Source of the DNA: Achatina immaculata
Lineage: Eukaryota; Mollusca; Gastropoda; Stylommatophora; Achatinidae
Direction: 5' to 3'
Assembly (NCBI GenBank): GCA_009760885.1
Contig: CM019701.1
Span: 13,661,963 to 13,725,962 of the forward strand
Length of the DNA stretch: 64,000 nt
A program made the position numbers and the translations under genes. Shown one piece after another: positions 34,809 to 45,529 of this stretch. Position 1 is the first letter of the stretch. Every line of letters begins with the position of its first letter. The notes under the pieces were generated by a model that did not search any database, had not been told where the DNA came from, and saw nothing but the letters and a program-made list of their open reading frames with translations.

Positions 34809-37800
34809 CCCCCGTGTGGTACCCGGGATCTGCAAAGAATAGGATCACTGTACCCTACCACGCATGATCGTAAAAGGCGACTAAGGAGGGTTCAGCATAG
34901 GGCCAGCAACCCTATCTGGTAAAACAAACTATCAGACTGCTACAGAAACGGAAGCAAGGTTTATGCAGGTGGAAGGAGAAATGCCTATCAGGAAACTGAG
35001 CCCATGAAGGCTGTGGATGAAAGCCAGCCACTGGAAGTCCCCAGCCCGACTGCAGACCTCCTGGAACCTAAACACAAGATGCAAATAAGCAGCTGGAATG
35101 TAAGAACACTAAACCAGACTGGAAAACTAGCACAAACCATCAAGGAAATGCACAGATACAAACTAGACATACTAGGAATACAAGAAGCAAGATGGACAGG
35201 ACAAGGCAGAAGGAAATTAACAACACAGCACACAGAAGATACAATAACATGGTCAGGTAAAGAAGATCTTCATGAAGGAGGAGTAGCATTGATTATAACA
35301 AGAGAAGCATCAAGAGCATTGCTGAAATGGACCCCAATAAATGAGAGATTATTATATGCACGGTTCAACTCAAGATTCACGAAGCTGTCTATTATAGTTT
35401 GTTATGCATCAACAGAAGCAGCTGAAGAGGAATTAAAAGAAGATTTTTACAACAGCCTCCAAGCAACAGTAGAAACAATACCCAAGTATGACATGCTACT
35501 CATCTTGGGTGACTTCAATGCAAAAGTAGGTGAAGGAAATGAAGATAGAAGAAGAATCATGGGAAGAGAAGGAATCGGAGAAATAAATGAAAATGGAGAA
35601 AGACTGTGCAGTTTCTGTGAAGAAAACATGATGACCATTGGAGGGACAATTTTCCAACATAAAAACATCCATAAGGTGACTTGGAGGTCACCAGATAAAA
35701 CCACAGAAAACCAAATCAATCACATACTAATAAATAACAAGTGGAAACGGTCACTACAAGATGTGCGAGCAAGGAAAGGAGCAGATGTAGGAAGTGATCA
35801 CAACCTTCTGGTAGCAAAAATAAAACTAAAATTAAGGAAAGCCAAAATCGGAGAACACAGAAAGATACATTTTGATACAAGAAAACTGATAGACCAGCAA
35901 ACAAGAAATGAATTCTCAATAGTACTTAAGAACCGCTTCAGTGTCCTACAAGAGGAAGCAGAAATGTCCATATTAGAGTTCAATAAAACACTACAGGAAA
36001 CAGCAAAAGAGGTGCTGGGATATCGAAAAAGGAGAAAAGAGGAATGGATAAGCGAGACCACATGGGAAAAGATAGAGCAAAGAAAAGAAATCAAGAAAAA
36101 ATTACTGAACACCAAATCACAACGGCTTAAAGAACGAGTTTTAAGTAATTATGCACAAAAAGACAAAGAAGTGAAGGAATCATGCCGTCAAGATAAACGT
36201 CAGTATTATGACAACTTAGCAGAGACAGCAGAGAAAGCAGCATATACAAATGACATGAAAACCATATATAAAATCACAAAGCAGATGACAGGTAACTTCA
36301 ATACAAGATGTGAAAGTGCAGTAAGAACACAAAATGGACAACTGGTTAGTGGAGAAAGAGAAAAAATTGAAAGATGGAGGGAACACTTTAACACCCTACT
36401 AAACAGAACACAAGCAGCACAAACAATAGACATACCTGAAGCAAAAACGGAGCTAAACATCAATACAGGACCAATAACAATAAATGAAGTAAAGGGGGCG
36501 ATAAAGAAGCTAAAATCAGACAGGGCACCAGGTGAAGATGAAGTGACTGCTGAGATGTTGAAAGCAGAAGAAACAGAAACACCAAACAACTTTGCCGGAT
36601 ATTACAACAAATTTGGGATCTAGAAAAAGCCCCAGAGGAGTGGAAAACTGGGCTTATAGTAAAACTACCAAAGAAGGGTGACCTCAGAGATTGCGGGAAC
36701 TGGAGAGGCATTACCCTACTGCCACTCACCAGTAAAGTATTTTGCAGAATAATCATCAACAGAATTGTACCAACACTTGAGGAAAAACTTCGGAAAGAGC
36801 AGCCAGGATTTAGGAAAGGAAGATCATGCATAGACCACATATTTGTACTTAGACAAATATTAGAACAGGCAAATGAGTGGCATAGCACAACATATGTATT
36901 ATTCATAGATTTTGAGAAAGCCTTTGACAGTGTCAACAGAGATACACTGTGGAAAATCCTAAGATGGCATGGCCTCCCCCATAAAATAGTTAATGTAATC
37001 AAAGCCCTATACGAGGGTTTTCAGTGGAGAACATACCTCCAGCAGCTTTAGGGTACAAACAGGAGTGAAACAGGGATGTGTACTATCACCAACATTATTT
37101 ATCTTGGCAGTAGACTGGTTAATGAAGGCAACATCAGACAAATGCAGAGGATTACAATGGACCCTTGACACAGTGCTGGAGGACCTTGACTTTGCGGACG
37201 ACATTTGTCTATTATCAAGCAGTCACAAAGATATGCAAGAGAAAATAAACAAGCTAACTCAGAATGCAAATAACATTAGGACTAAAGATCAACGTAGGAA
37301 AGACAAAGTTAATGAAACAAAATGTGAACAACAGAAATGTACTCAGAGTAGATAACAAGTTAGTGGAGGAGGTCAACGAATTTGTATACCTTTGCAGCAG
37401 AGTAGTAGAAAATGGAGACAGCACAGAGGACATCAACAGCAGACTTACTAGAGCAAACCAGGCTTTTGCAATGCTGCAGACTATATGGAAATCAAAAAAA
37501 CTAAGCATAAATATGAAAATCAGGATATTTAAGAGTAATGTTCTAAGTGTACTACTCTATGAAAGTTAATGCTGGAAAATCACCAAAACCATAGAAAACA
37601 AGTTAAATTCTTTCCAGACTAAATGTTTACGAAGAATTAGAAAAATATTTCGGCCAAATACCATAAGAAATAACATCTTATTAGCAGAAATGCAGATGAA
37701 ACCACTGACAATTATTGAGGAAAGACGCTGGCGATGGTTGGGACATGTGCTCCGAATGACTGACAACTCACTACCAAAAATAGCACTAAGATGGACACCA

Positions 37801-37985
37801 CAGGGGAACAGAAGTAAGGGTAGACCAAAAGAGACATGGAGAAGAACAACAGAAAGGATGTTGAGCAATAGAGGGCTCACCTGGGCAAGACCAGAAAAAA
37901 AGGCGAAGGACAGGCATTTGTGGAAAACCCTTGCGGGAGCCCCATGTGCCCTGGGCACTTAAGGTTCAGAGAGAGAAAGAGAGAG
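34809..37985 (+). mobile_element. LINE-A, nearly full-length, frame-shifted
   Basis: A 539-codon ORF (35004-36623) starts with an apurinic endonuclease: ISSWNVRTLNQTGKLAQ, ILGIQEARWTGQGRR, LLILGDFNAKVGEG and GSDHNLL. It then enters a reverse transcriptase that continues after a frameshift near 36595: LRDCGNWRGITLLPL, FIDFEKAFDSVN, VKQGCVLSPTLF and the catalytic LDFADDICLL. Further frameshifts fall near 37045 and 37275, with a stop near 37566, and the C-terminal RWRWLGHVLRMTDNSLPKI follows. The endonuclease order is that of RTE-like non-LTR elements; the clade is inferred. It ends in a GAGA tail. The flanking 12 bp repeat (34797-34808, 37986-37997) has one mismatch. Confidence 0.9.
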
Positions 37986-38225
37986 ATACTAAAGGAGATG
38001 GTGTACTCAATGAAAATCACAGATGTAACACACTTAATTGAACGTATAAAGAGTGAATGTGCTAAAATTGACAGCAATGTGGATTTATTACATCATGTTC
38101 ACGTGAATTTAGCGAAGTGCACCAACTTTGCATCGCAAATGATGGAAATCATATTGAAGATGTTATTTAATATTCCAGTTGAATAAAATGTTAAGAAATT
38201 TCATTTCTTGAAAATATGTGTCTTG

Positions 38226-38415
38226 AAGTAAACAATGCAAGTCTAACTATCCAAAAGCAATCTATGTAAGTCTAACTATTCTGAAGTAATCTATGTAAGT
38301 CTAACCATTCTGAAGTAATCTAGTACTACTAATCTAGTAGTCTAACTACCCTGAAGTAATCTATGTAAGTCTAACTATCCTGAAGTAATCTATGTAAGTC
38401 TAACTACCCTGAAGT
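38226..38415. repeat. 28 bp minisatellite, about 7 copies
   Basis: TGAAGTAATCTATGTAAGTC repeats, with one unit rearranged around 38320-38340. Confidence 0.9.
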
Positions 38416-38454
38416 AATTTTTATTGATTAAAGTTATACTATCTCGTAATCTTG

Positions 38455-38595
38455 CTCAGTTCATGTTTATCTCTCTTGATCATCTTGTTAAACTTTGTCA
38501 CATTTGCTTTGCTATGTTGATCATCTAGTTAAACTTTGTCATATTAGCTATGTTAATCATCTTATTAAACTTTGTCACATTAGCTCTGTTGATTA
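38455..38595. repeat. About 45 bp degenerate repeat, 3 copies
   Basis: GATCATCTTGTTAAACTTTG and close variants (ATCATCTAGTTAAAC, AATCATCTTATTAAAC) recur at similar spacing. Confidence 0.75.
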
Positions 38596-38721
38596 ACAAC
38601 AAAAGTTGGCTTATCTGAATGATGAATCAGGAAGATTATGTCATCTTGATTCTCCTGATGGATGCCATTTTCTTCTACCTAGCATGTTTAACCACATAAA
38701 AATAACTCGCACAGTTCTTAC

Positions 38722-38958
38722 CTTCGATTTTCTTAGACGTCCAAAAGGACACAAGGAGCTATCTCCATTGTCCATTATCAACACATGCTGCTGTCCTTCT
38801 ACAACAACTGTAGCTTTTCGGCCAAGCACAACAGGGGAATGTGGGAAAACCTCTTGGGTAACTTTCTCAAATGGACAAACATTGTAGTCATAGCCATCTG
38901 CTTTCAGCCTGAAGCATTTCTTACTCAGAGGAAAGAAGATTCCACTGGGGCCATAACT
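38722..38958 (-). CDS. Gene 2 exon: first half of MRH lectin domain
   Basis: A 237 nt exon, phase 0 to 0, with acceptor CCAG and donor GTAAGA. It encodes [31 protein letters not shown] and the [11 protein letters not shown] end. The C-x(n)-C-P-F spacing is that of MRH domains. The conserved Arg, Glu and Tyr mannose-contact residues would lie in the missing next exon. Confidence 0.87.
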
Positions 38959-41900
38959 CTGGTATGACAGAAGAGCATAAGAGAATATTGAGGCTGTATC
39001 TCAAGAATGACGTAACAGAATTTTATTGATTTCCACAGCCACAAAAGTAGGAACGCTCACAGCCACTTGACTTATCATGCAGAGGTAGTGGATTCAGACA
39101 CGCTACCACCATTATCCAGTCAATCCTGCTATAAAAATGGGTACATGACACTTATGTTAGGTACATCCGTCTCTGAAACTGGACAGTCTGTCTGCAAGGT
39201 GAGGTGCACCTTTGCACATATAGCTGTAAGTGAATTAAGTAACAAATGTATATGTCTAATTACGGATCAGCTTGACCTGAGAATCTTGTTAATAAAGGGA
39301 AACTGTTCTGTCTTAATGAGGCAAGGTCAAACATCATCATGTGCACAATATGTCATAATGTGATAAAGGACACAAGAGCTCAACAAAGAGGTATGACACA
39401 GAAGGTGAAACAAGCACTACAATATACTAAACAGGACTTATGTGACTTATCTTATGATGCAACTTATCTTATGATGTGACTTATCTTGATGATAAAACAA
39501 AGAATACTAGGAGCACTGTAACTGTAAACTAGAACAATCAACAAAAGTAAACATGTACCTGTCTTTCCAAAGCTGTCAGCTCAAGAGAGGCAATTCTCAA
39601 ATATTCTTTCTGCAGTTCTCTTCCCTTCTTTCTCACAGTTTCTTCCCGCTGCTGAACAGCCAAAATTTCATAGCATTTGTCTGAACATGGTGCATGATAC
39701 ACTGCTCCAAGTGTCATGCCCTCTGTGGTTAAAATTAAAACAATTCTGCCCTTATTCTTTAGAAATAAGTGTAAGTAAACTGTCAAAATTTAATGTCTCT
39801 CAAAACATTTTCAAAATTCTCTAAACATATCATAAGACATTCGTTAGATACCCTGAAAATCACTGGAAAACTCAAGGGGAAGGAGAAACAAGGAAGACCC
39901 AAGAGAAAACACTTGTATGGGCTGACTAAATAGCACATGATAAGAAAGGCAATGAATCTGAATATAAAACTAAATGATAACATAAAACTGAGAAGCATGA
40001 TCTCTCACACCTACTGACATGGCACATGATGATGATATACAAGTTCAAGAAGATCCAAAAAATCACAAGTCTTTATCAAATTTATACACTAAAAATATTT
40101 TCTTATGTCTCCAAGAAATTTGAGATTATTTAATATAACTTTTTTTAGTGTAAAATGTTTAACAAATACATTATGTATGCAGGAAACTCTCTACTGTAGA
40201 GTGCGGAACAACATAACTCCTTCAGATCATCAGAGGAAGTACCCCCCTTTCAGTGTTTCGGTCCTATTAAACTCCTGACACTCTAAGGGGTGGGCCTATC
40301 TGGGTCATGACTCCCAGAGGTCTTGTGAGTTGCTTTTTTTTTCTGTCCTGTGATTGAGCCCATGATCTTCCAGTTGGCACTGCACTTCAAAGTGCGTCTT
40401 TAGCAATTTAGCTATGGAGGACTGGTACTGGCTGTGATAAACGAAATTATTTAAGTTCTCAATGCTTGTTTCACATACTCCACAGCCAGCATGAAGCCTT
40501 TTCTGCTGTTTCTGAAAGGCTTTTCAATGCCCTTGCTCTTGCTTGTCCTTTATGCCCAGTTGCTTACACAGGTCGTATGCTGATGTTGCTAAGAATCCTC
40601 TCGCTCCCACTTCTACAGCTATCACTTTTGCCCTGACTCCTGCCCCCTGCCACAGTTGCTTGACTAGGTCATTGTACTCCTCTCATTTGAATAGATGCTG
40701 CTCCTCTATTCTTGTTATTATATGAATATTAACAATTTTTGGACCAACATAAAACAGTTATGGGACTGATCAAATACTCAACCCACTGCCATGTGATGGT
40801 CCTAGCAACAGGTTGCTGTGCCATTTCAGACAGGCTTGCTGTGGTCCTGACAGTTATTCTTCTTTGTTGTTCACTTAGACACTGACATCAGCCTCTCTCT
40901 CACAAATGTGGCAGTTCATCTCAGGTTTTCAGAGTCACCGTAGAGCTTCTCTTGCAGGGGGTCCGGGGTCTGGCCCGAGTGGGTTGTGTGGCTGGCAGCT
41001 CTGGAGGATGTGATGTGGGTGTCTGCTGTTCTCTGCCACACCTATGGGTCTGTTGTGTCAATATTCAGCTTCTGGTATAGATGGTGTCTCACTTGGTCAT
41101 TTCATGAGAGTTTGTGGTGCTCATCCTGCTTTTTTTTGCTGTGGGGTATTGCTCTGTCCCTATAAATGTCTTTTAGTCTGCTTTTTGTTTGTTCGTATGT
41201 TCTGCTTCTGTCAATCTGTCTGCCTCTTCATTTCGTTTCTCTCATGAGCTGTTGCCCTGCTCTGGTGAGAGAGCTTGTGACCCAAAGAGCTATGCAGGTG
41301 GAAGCAACAGCTCCTGGCAAGGTCACCCAAGTCAGAAAGGCCTGAAGGCAGAGGCCAAACAAAACACAACTCAAACTCTACTGTCTTGCAGACTGGATGG
41401 GAATAGCCAGAGGTGATGGAAACAAACATGAAAGAAATGCTTGCTTGAAGATGGAAGTACTGGACCCACAGCACAAAGTGGCACAGACAAGCAAAGAACT
41501 ACAGTACAACGAAACTCTTGCTTGAATGACCTGACAGTTGTGAACTTTGTTGGGGAGCTCGTCTTTTGGGTCCATTCTGGATCTTCATATACATCAGTAT
41601 AATCCACCTGGCATCCAGGACAATGCATGAACTTTAACATCCTCAGCTGCTAAGAACAATGTGCCATTCTGGACATACTTGTATATCTGTACAATGAAGT
41701 AAACAATCATTTAACACCAAGCCCGACTTACCTCAACAACATAAACTACTATAAGTTCCTGTTTGAGACAAAATTATCAATCTCTCATTCCATGGAGGAG
41801 CATTTACTTTTTAAAAAAAAAAAAAAATCTTACCTTTAATTCTCATAAAATCTGGTACAAGAGCTCCAAACCATTCATCACTTCCATCACAGCAGTCACA

Positions 41901-42062
41901 GATTCCGTCGTTAACTTTGCTCGAGGTGATGTACTGAGAACTGGAGCCTGGGATTTGTTTAGTGCAGTAAAACCTGACAGTTGAAGGATTAATGATTAAA
42001 TCTAGTTGATTAATATGGTAAAATATGACTTAAACAGTTCTCTCACTCTCACACTGAGACAA

Positions 42063-42095
<33 letters not shown>

Positions 42096-42267
42096 CAGAG
42101 AGAGAATGAATGATCTTTATTTTAAAAGGGATGAAGAACTGGGCGTGCAGGTCTGTCTTACATTCTGCCTTTTATCACTCCATCTTTCATTCTTCCCACA
42201 CACTCGATTTAATATAAGTATACAAATTACATGAAAAAAAAAATAAAACACACACACATAGGATAAT

Positions 42268-42305
<38 letters not shown>

Positions 42306-43492
42306 ACTGACTTGCTGTCCGGACACGCTGAAGTTCCTGGCTCGTCTGAGGAGTCCGGACAATCACAGAAGTCATCGTTTACTTGCTGACGGGAAATACA
42401 AATCTGGAAAAACGTAACATTAAAAAAAAGCTAACAATGTCTGCCTGGAAGTTCACCTCTACATACACATTACAAATAAACAGAAAATTGAACGGCACTG
42501 CAAGAACTCCCAAGTCTGACAAACTGAAAATGGAAAAAAAGTAGTGGATTATGAGGAGGAACTAAAAGTTTCAGTGAGTACAGAAGGTTGATGATTTCTT
42601 CTTCTTCATTCAAGTGTCAGGTCATTATATATATTATTCTAAAGTCCTCAGAACTCAAGCTAAATGAGACAGCAGCCAGCAACCCATAGCTGATTTTTAT
42701 GTCAGGGTTGGTGACCCATAGCTAGCGGAGACCCTGCTCTACCTCCCCATGGTGCACCCAGAAACAGTGTGAAACAGCCAAGTGAATAGGGATTAAAATG
42801 GGATGGTGAACCCAGTCCAAGTATGACTTGTAAGCCCAAAAAGTGCATAACTGCAACACAATGCAATGAGTAACCTTTCTGGGGGAAAATGACGAAGAAG
42901 ATGTTTATAATGCTACACATGTATAAAACCTGCTTACTTCAGTTGCTGTAAGGCATCTCAACATGTTCTTGCCATCTGCTTTGTAAAGATGTTTCTCCGA
43001 GTCCAGTACTCCAAACAAATTGACGCTGGCAGCAATCAGTCGATCATCTCTTGTTCTGTTTAACTGTTCTACTAGTTTTGACTCTATGCATGGAGTTTCG
43101 GCTTTATCCTTGCCGAACATGTGAAATAAGTGTTCATCCACGTGGTATTTAGCCTTTTCTCTGTCAGTTTTCTTTGTGTCGACAATGTTCTTTTCTTGCT
43201 GCTTTCTCTCAATGTTAAATTTATTAACATTCTTCAGGGTTTTCTCCTTATCCTTGGCCAGTCGCTGTTCAGCATTTTCGTGTCTGTCATGATCGCCATT
43301 GTTAACAAGAAGTTGTTCCGCTTCCAAGTTTTCTCTATCTACTACCTGACGAACATGTGCCTCCAGGTTCGATTTTTTGTTTGCCAAATGTCCTAATCTG
43401 GACGCAGTGAAGCACTGCAGAAGATAAAATAACACTGCAGCAACAACCAGCAAGACGATGGTACGATATTTTCGCCGGAAAAGTGCGGGCAT
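38722..43492 (-). CDS. Gene 2: membrane-anchored glucosidase II beta (PRKCSH)-like protein, 3' end not found
   Basis: Five exons join in phase: 43492-42938, 42385-42312, 41973-41834, 39722-39559 and 38958-38722 (390 codons). The start ATG precedes a basic stretch and a hydrophobic segment (about residues 12-27), so a type II signal anchor is inferred. A charged stalk follows, then two Cys/Asp-rich modules as in the G2B region of glucosidase II beta (VNDDFCDC, then [15 protein letters not shown]), a roughly 40-residue coiled coil, and the first half of an MRH (mannose-6-phosphate receptor homology) lectin domain (KKCFRL, NVCPF, SLCPFGR). Known glucosidase II beta holds the alpha subunit in the ER lumen and recognises mannose. 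This version is much shorter between the modules and MRH, lacks the long acidic/EF-hand region, and is apparently membrane-bound. The remaining MRH exon lies below 38722 and was not identified. Confidence 0.85.
39559..39722 (-). CDS. Gene 2 exon: coiled coil
   Basis: A 164 nt exon with acceptor CACAG and donor GTACAT. It encodes [18 protein letters not shown] followed by a Lys/Glu/Leu helix, matching the Cys-x3-Cys plus coiled-coil segment that follows the second module in glucosidase II beta. Phase 1 in, phase 0 out. Confidence 0.88.
40200..41075 (-). mobile_element. LINE-E-like fragment(s)
   Basis: On the minus strand the 3' part of an element with [16 protein letters not shown], then [11 protein letters not shown] and ATFVRE across frame changes, matches the C-terminal Cys/His region and tail of the same LINE type as 16740-17680. 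The 40200-40800 part is weaker ([20 protein letters not shown]). Located in gene 2 intron 3. Confidence 0.55.
41834..41973 (-). CDS. Gene 2 exon: second LDLa-like module
   Basis: A 140 nt exon with acceptor TGTCAG and donor GTAAGA. It encodes FYCTKQIPG and then [16 protein letters not shown], the second Cys-rich module with its acidic calcium-binding pattern. Phase 2 in, phase 1 out. Confidence 0.9.
42067..42098. repeat. (AG)n microsatellite
   Basis: AG run in gene 2 intron 2, followed by AATGATCTTTATTTTAAAAG. Confidence 0.85.
42272..42305. repeat. (AG)n microsatellite beside a splice donor
   Basis: AG run on the plus strand, so CT on the gene 2 sense strand. It starts only 6-7 bases after the donor of the first LDLa-like exon. 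Confidence 0.85.
42312..42385 (-). CDS. Gene 2 exon: first LDLa-like module
   Basis: A 74 nt exon with acceptor GTCAG and donor GTCAGT. It encodes [17 protein letters not shown] and TSACPDSK, closely matching the family signature V-N-D-x-x-C-D-C-x-D-x-S-D-E-P-G-T. Phase 0 in, phase 2 out. Confidence 0.9.
42690..42800. mobile_element. Degenerate fragment of the 660-1011 retroposon
   Basis: AGGGTTGGTGACCCATAGCT and CGGAGACCCTGCTCTACC resemble the head of that family. Gene 2 intron 1. Confidence 0.35.
42938..43492 (-). CDS. Gene 2 first exon: signal anchor and charged stalk
   Basis: ATG at 43492-43490 opens 185 codons: [11 protein letters not shown], the hydrophobic [14 protein letters not shown], then a Lys/Glu/Asn-rich stalk ending in a segment that resembles the start of the PRKCSH domain ([25 protein letters not shown]). 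The donor GTAAGC follows at 42937 in phase 0; the apparent ORF beyond it is intron. Confidence 0.85.
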
Positions 43493-43499
43493 TCTTCTT

Positions 43500-44100
43500 T
43501 TCTGGACGCAGCATTGATGTTAGGTTCCTAATCTAAGTGTATACATGGCTGATGAAGTACTATCCTCGAACCGAAGCAACCAGGAGAATGGGTAAATTAA
43601 GAAGCAAACAGTCTGTCCTGCACAAATTTTATGACAATGCTTCGGTCTGACATCCATTAAATTATCCAAAAAAACGTACCCAAATCCACACAGTTTACAC
43701 TACACATGGCTAATACAGTGGTCAGCCATTTTGGTTTCTTAAAAAGTTATCAGATGCAATTTTCTTTTACAAATAGGAAACGACGAAGCTTTCGTATAGT
43801 AAAACAACATAACACAATGTTGTATGATTGATTAGACCTCCAAAAATCGGAGACAAAACACTTTTAGACACGAGAGAAAGAAAAATTACTAGAGAATTAT
43901 GTGGGACTTGAATCACGAACTCCGGTAGAACGAGCAACTGCCTAGGCACGAGAGAACAGCGTATTAATGAACTTTGCTATCTAGCACCCCTACAAAAGTT
44001 ATCCAACTTCGCATCGGCTGGGAATAACTATCATCAGGTGTCGTGACGATGGCGAGCCTCTGTTATGTGCAAATCTTTGTGCTTCTCATCATACCAACTA
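43500..44100 (-). promoter_or_regulatory. Presumed 5' flank and promoter of gene 2
   Basis: This is upstream of the only plausible start ATG at 43492. CAGCCATTTTGG at 43722-43733 could serve as a YY1-type site. There is no convincing TATA box. Placement is by position only. Confidence 0.3.
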
Positions 44101-44620
44101 AATGGAGGCATATGATTCAGTTTTACAAAAAAGAGTGAGGCAGTGGACAGAAGCAAGAATGGCAGAAAGTAAGATGAGCACGCTTAAACTAAGAACACGT
44201 AACGGTGCAATATTTCAGCAAAAGTCTTGTTCTAGGATCACATACAAAAACAGCACAACAGATAAAAACTTGAAAAACAGATGAAAAATTAAATGCTTAG
44301 CTTTACATTCTGGTTTATTAGAAGAATGTTGTGAATCCCCTGGACAGCAAAAATAACTAATGAAGAATGTATGAGAAGAGCTGGAGAGACAAAAAATCTT
44401 GTCAAAAAGATAAGAGAGAGACAATGTACTTTCATAGGACATGCAATGAGAAGAGGAGGCATTGAAAATATTATAACAACAGAAATGATATTGGACAGTC
44501 TGACAGGGATGTTGTGAGAGGAGATCACCAACTGAGCTGATGGCCTGCATGAAGGATCATGTACTCTGGAGAAGCATAATAGCCAATGCCTGTCAGCATG
44601 GCACCTGATGATGATGATGA
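44100..44620 (+). mobile_element. LINE-F C-terminal fragment with (GAT)n tail
   Basis: AACAGCACAACAGATAAAAA, then frames reading GLLEECCESPGQQK and TELMACMKDHVLWRSIIANA, then TGATGATGATGATGA. The final block matches 47035-47145 (CTGAGCTGATAG, ATGATGATGATGA), so it is the 3' end of a family. Confidence 0.6.
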
Positions 44621-44719
44621 TTAGCTTTTCTGTTATCCTCTTTGAACGAAATACAGGCACAAAATGCATCCAGATAAATGTCGGTAAACACAAAGTAGAA
44701 GTATGTTATTGGGTGAGAA

Positions 44720-45080
44720 ATTAGGTATTGGGAGGATGACAAAGGGTACCATATGGTAAACAACATGGCGCTATGGCCAAGATGGCCCCCAGCTTGCTCC
44801 CGTTGAATAGTTCTGATAGTAAAAACTGAGAAAACAGTATCGGGAGGAGTGTATGGAAAGAAGGTTCAGAATGAATGGAAAAAAAAAAAAAACACTGAAA
44901 GAACAAGAAAAGTTTTTTCATGTTTTTGTTCGCTGTGTTGTTTCTGCATGTGATCCTTGACAAAAAGTTTTTGCTGAAATATTGGATTGCTGTATTTCTT
45001 TATTTATATTTGTCCATCTTACTTTCTACCACTTTTGCTTCTGCCCACTTTCCTCACTCTTTCTATCTCTTTGTAAAACT
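44720..45080 (-). mobile_element. Inverted, diverged copy of part of 44100-44270
   Basis: The minus strand carries TTCAGTTTTACAAA, AGAGTGAGG, GGCAGAAGCAA, AGAAAGTAAGATG, ATATTTCAGCAAAA and AGGATCACAT in the same order as 44115-44255. The two form a foldback pair. Confidence 0.6.
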
Positions 45081-45355
45081 GAACCATCCACCTCCACCTA
45101 CTTTATTACTAGAATCAGTTTTATCACATTACTCTTATCTCTCATCACATCAGTCTTTCATTTTAATTATTTTGTTCTCCATTTTATTTTTTCAGTATTT
45201 GTCTTTTCCTCTTGAGTTTTCCGGTCAGTTTTTCTATCTTCTGTTATCTCATGACATTCTAGGGTCTCAGGGTTGCCATGGAGCTGGTGACACTGCACAT
45301 AAATATTGTGTTAAGCTAGGACCGGTGACAGACTATTCTGCACCATGGGCATTGC

Positions 45356-45522
45356 AAACTCTCAGAACCTAAAGTGCCCATGGCAAATGGGGCTTCCACA
45401 AGGGTTTTCCACAAATGCCTGTTCCTTGCCTTTTTTTCTGCTCTTGCCCAGGTGAGCCCTCTTTTCTGTTGTTCTTCTCCATGTCCCCTTTGGTCTACCC
45501 TTACTTCTGTTCCCCTGTGGGA
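45356..45522 (-). mobile_element. LINE-A 3' end fragment
   Basis: The minus strand reads PQGNRSKGRPKGTWRRTTE and FVENPCGSPICHGHF and ends at AGGTTCTGAGAG, matching the LINE-A 3' end. Confidence 0.82.
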
Positions 45523-45529
45523 ACAAAGT

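Larger units (their letters stand above)
33972..38214 (+). mobile_element. Mariner-like DNA transposon, decayed and split by LINE-A
   Basis: The left end CAGGGTGTCCCTAAAGTCTG and inner segment TTTTCAAGAAATGAAATTT (34023-34041) recur inverted at 38193-38215 as AAATTTCATTTCTTGAAAA. Between them lie pieces of a DDE transposase. SPDLSLLDFFF is encoded at 34757-34790, immediately left of LINE-A. The C-terminal MVYSMKITDVTHLIERIKSE is at 37998-38060, immediately right of it. The order matches the SPDL-x-x-x-DFFLWGYxK region of mariner-type transposases. The earlier part of the transposase is not recognisable in 34050-34700. Confidence 0.72.

Noticed and set aside
35447..37002. Several minus-strand ORFs of 67-180 codons
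   Set aside because: Shadows of the LINE-A endonuclease and reverse transcriptase read on the opposite strand.
41371..41640. Minus-strand ORFs of 89 and 65 codons between gene 2 exons
   Set aside because: Considered as an additional gene 2 exon, but the exons at 41834 and 39722 already join in phase (IKEGMTLG), and the ORFs show no PRKCSH pattern.
44920..45372. 150-codon plus-strand ORF rich in Phe, Leu and Ser
   Set aside because: Lies across the inverted repeat at 44935-45080 and T-rich sequence; the hydrophobicity reflects T-rich codons.
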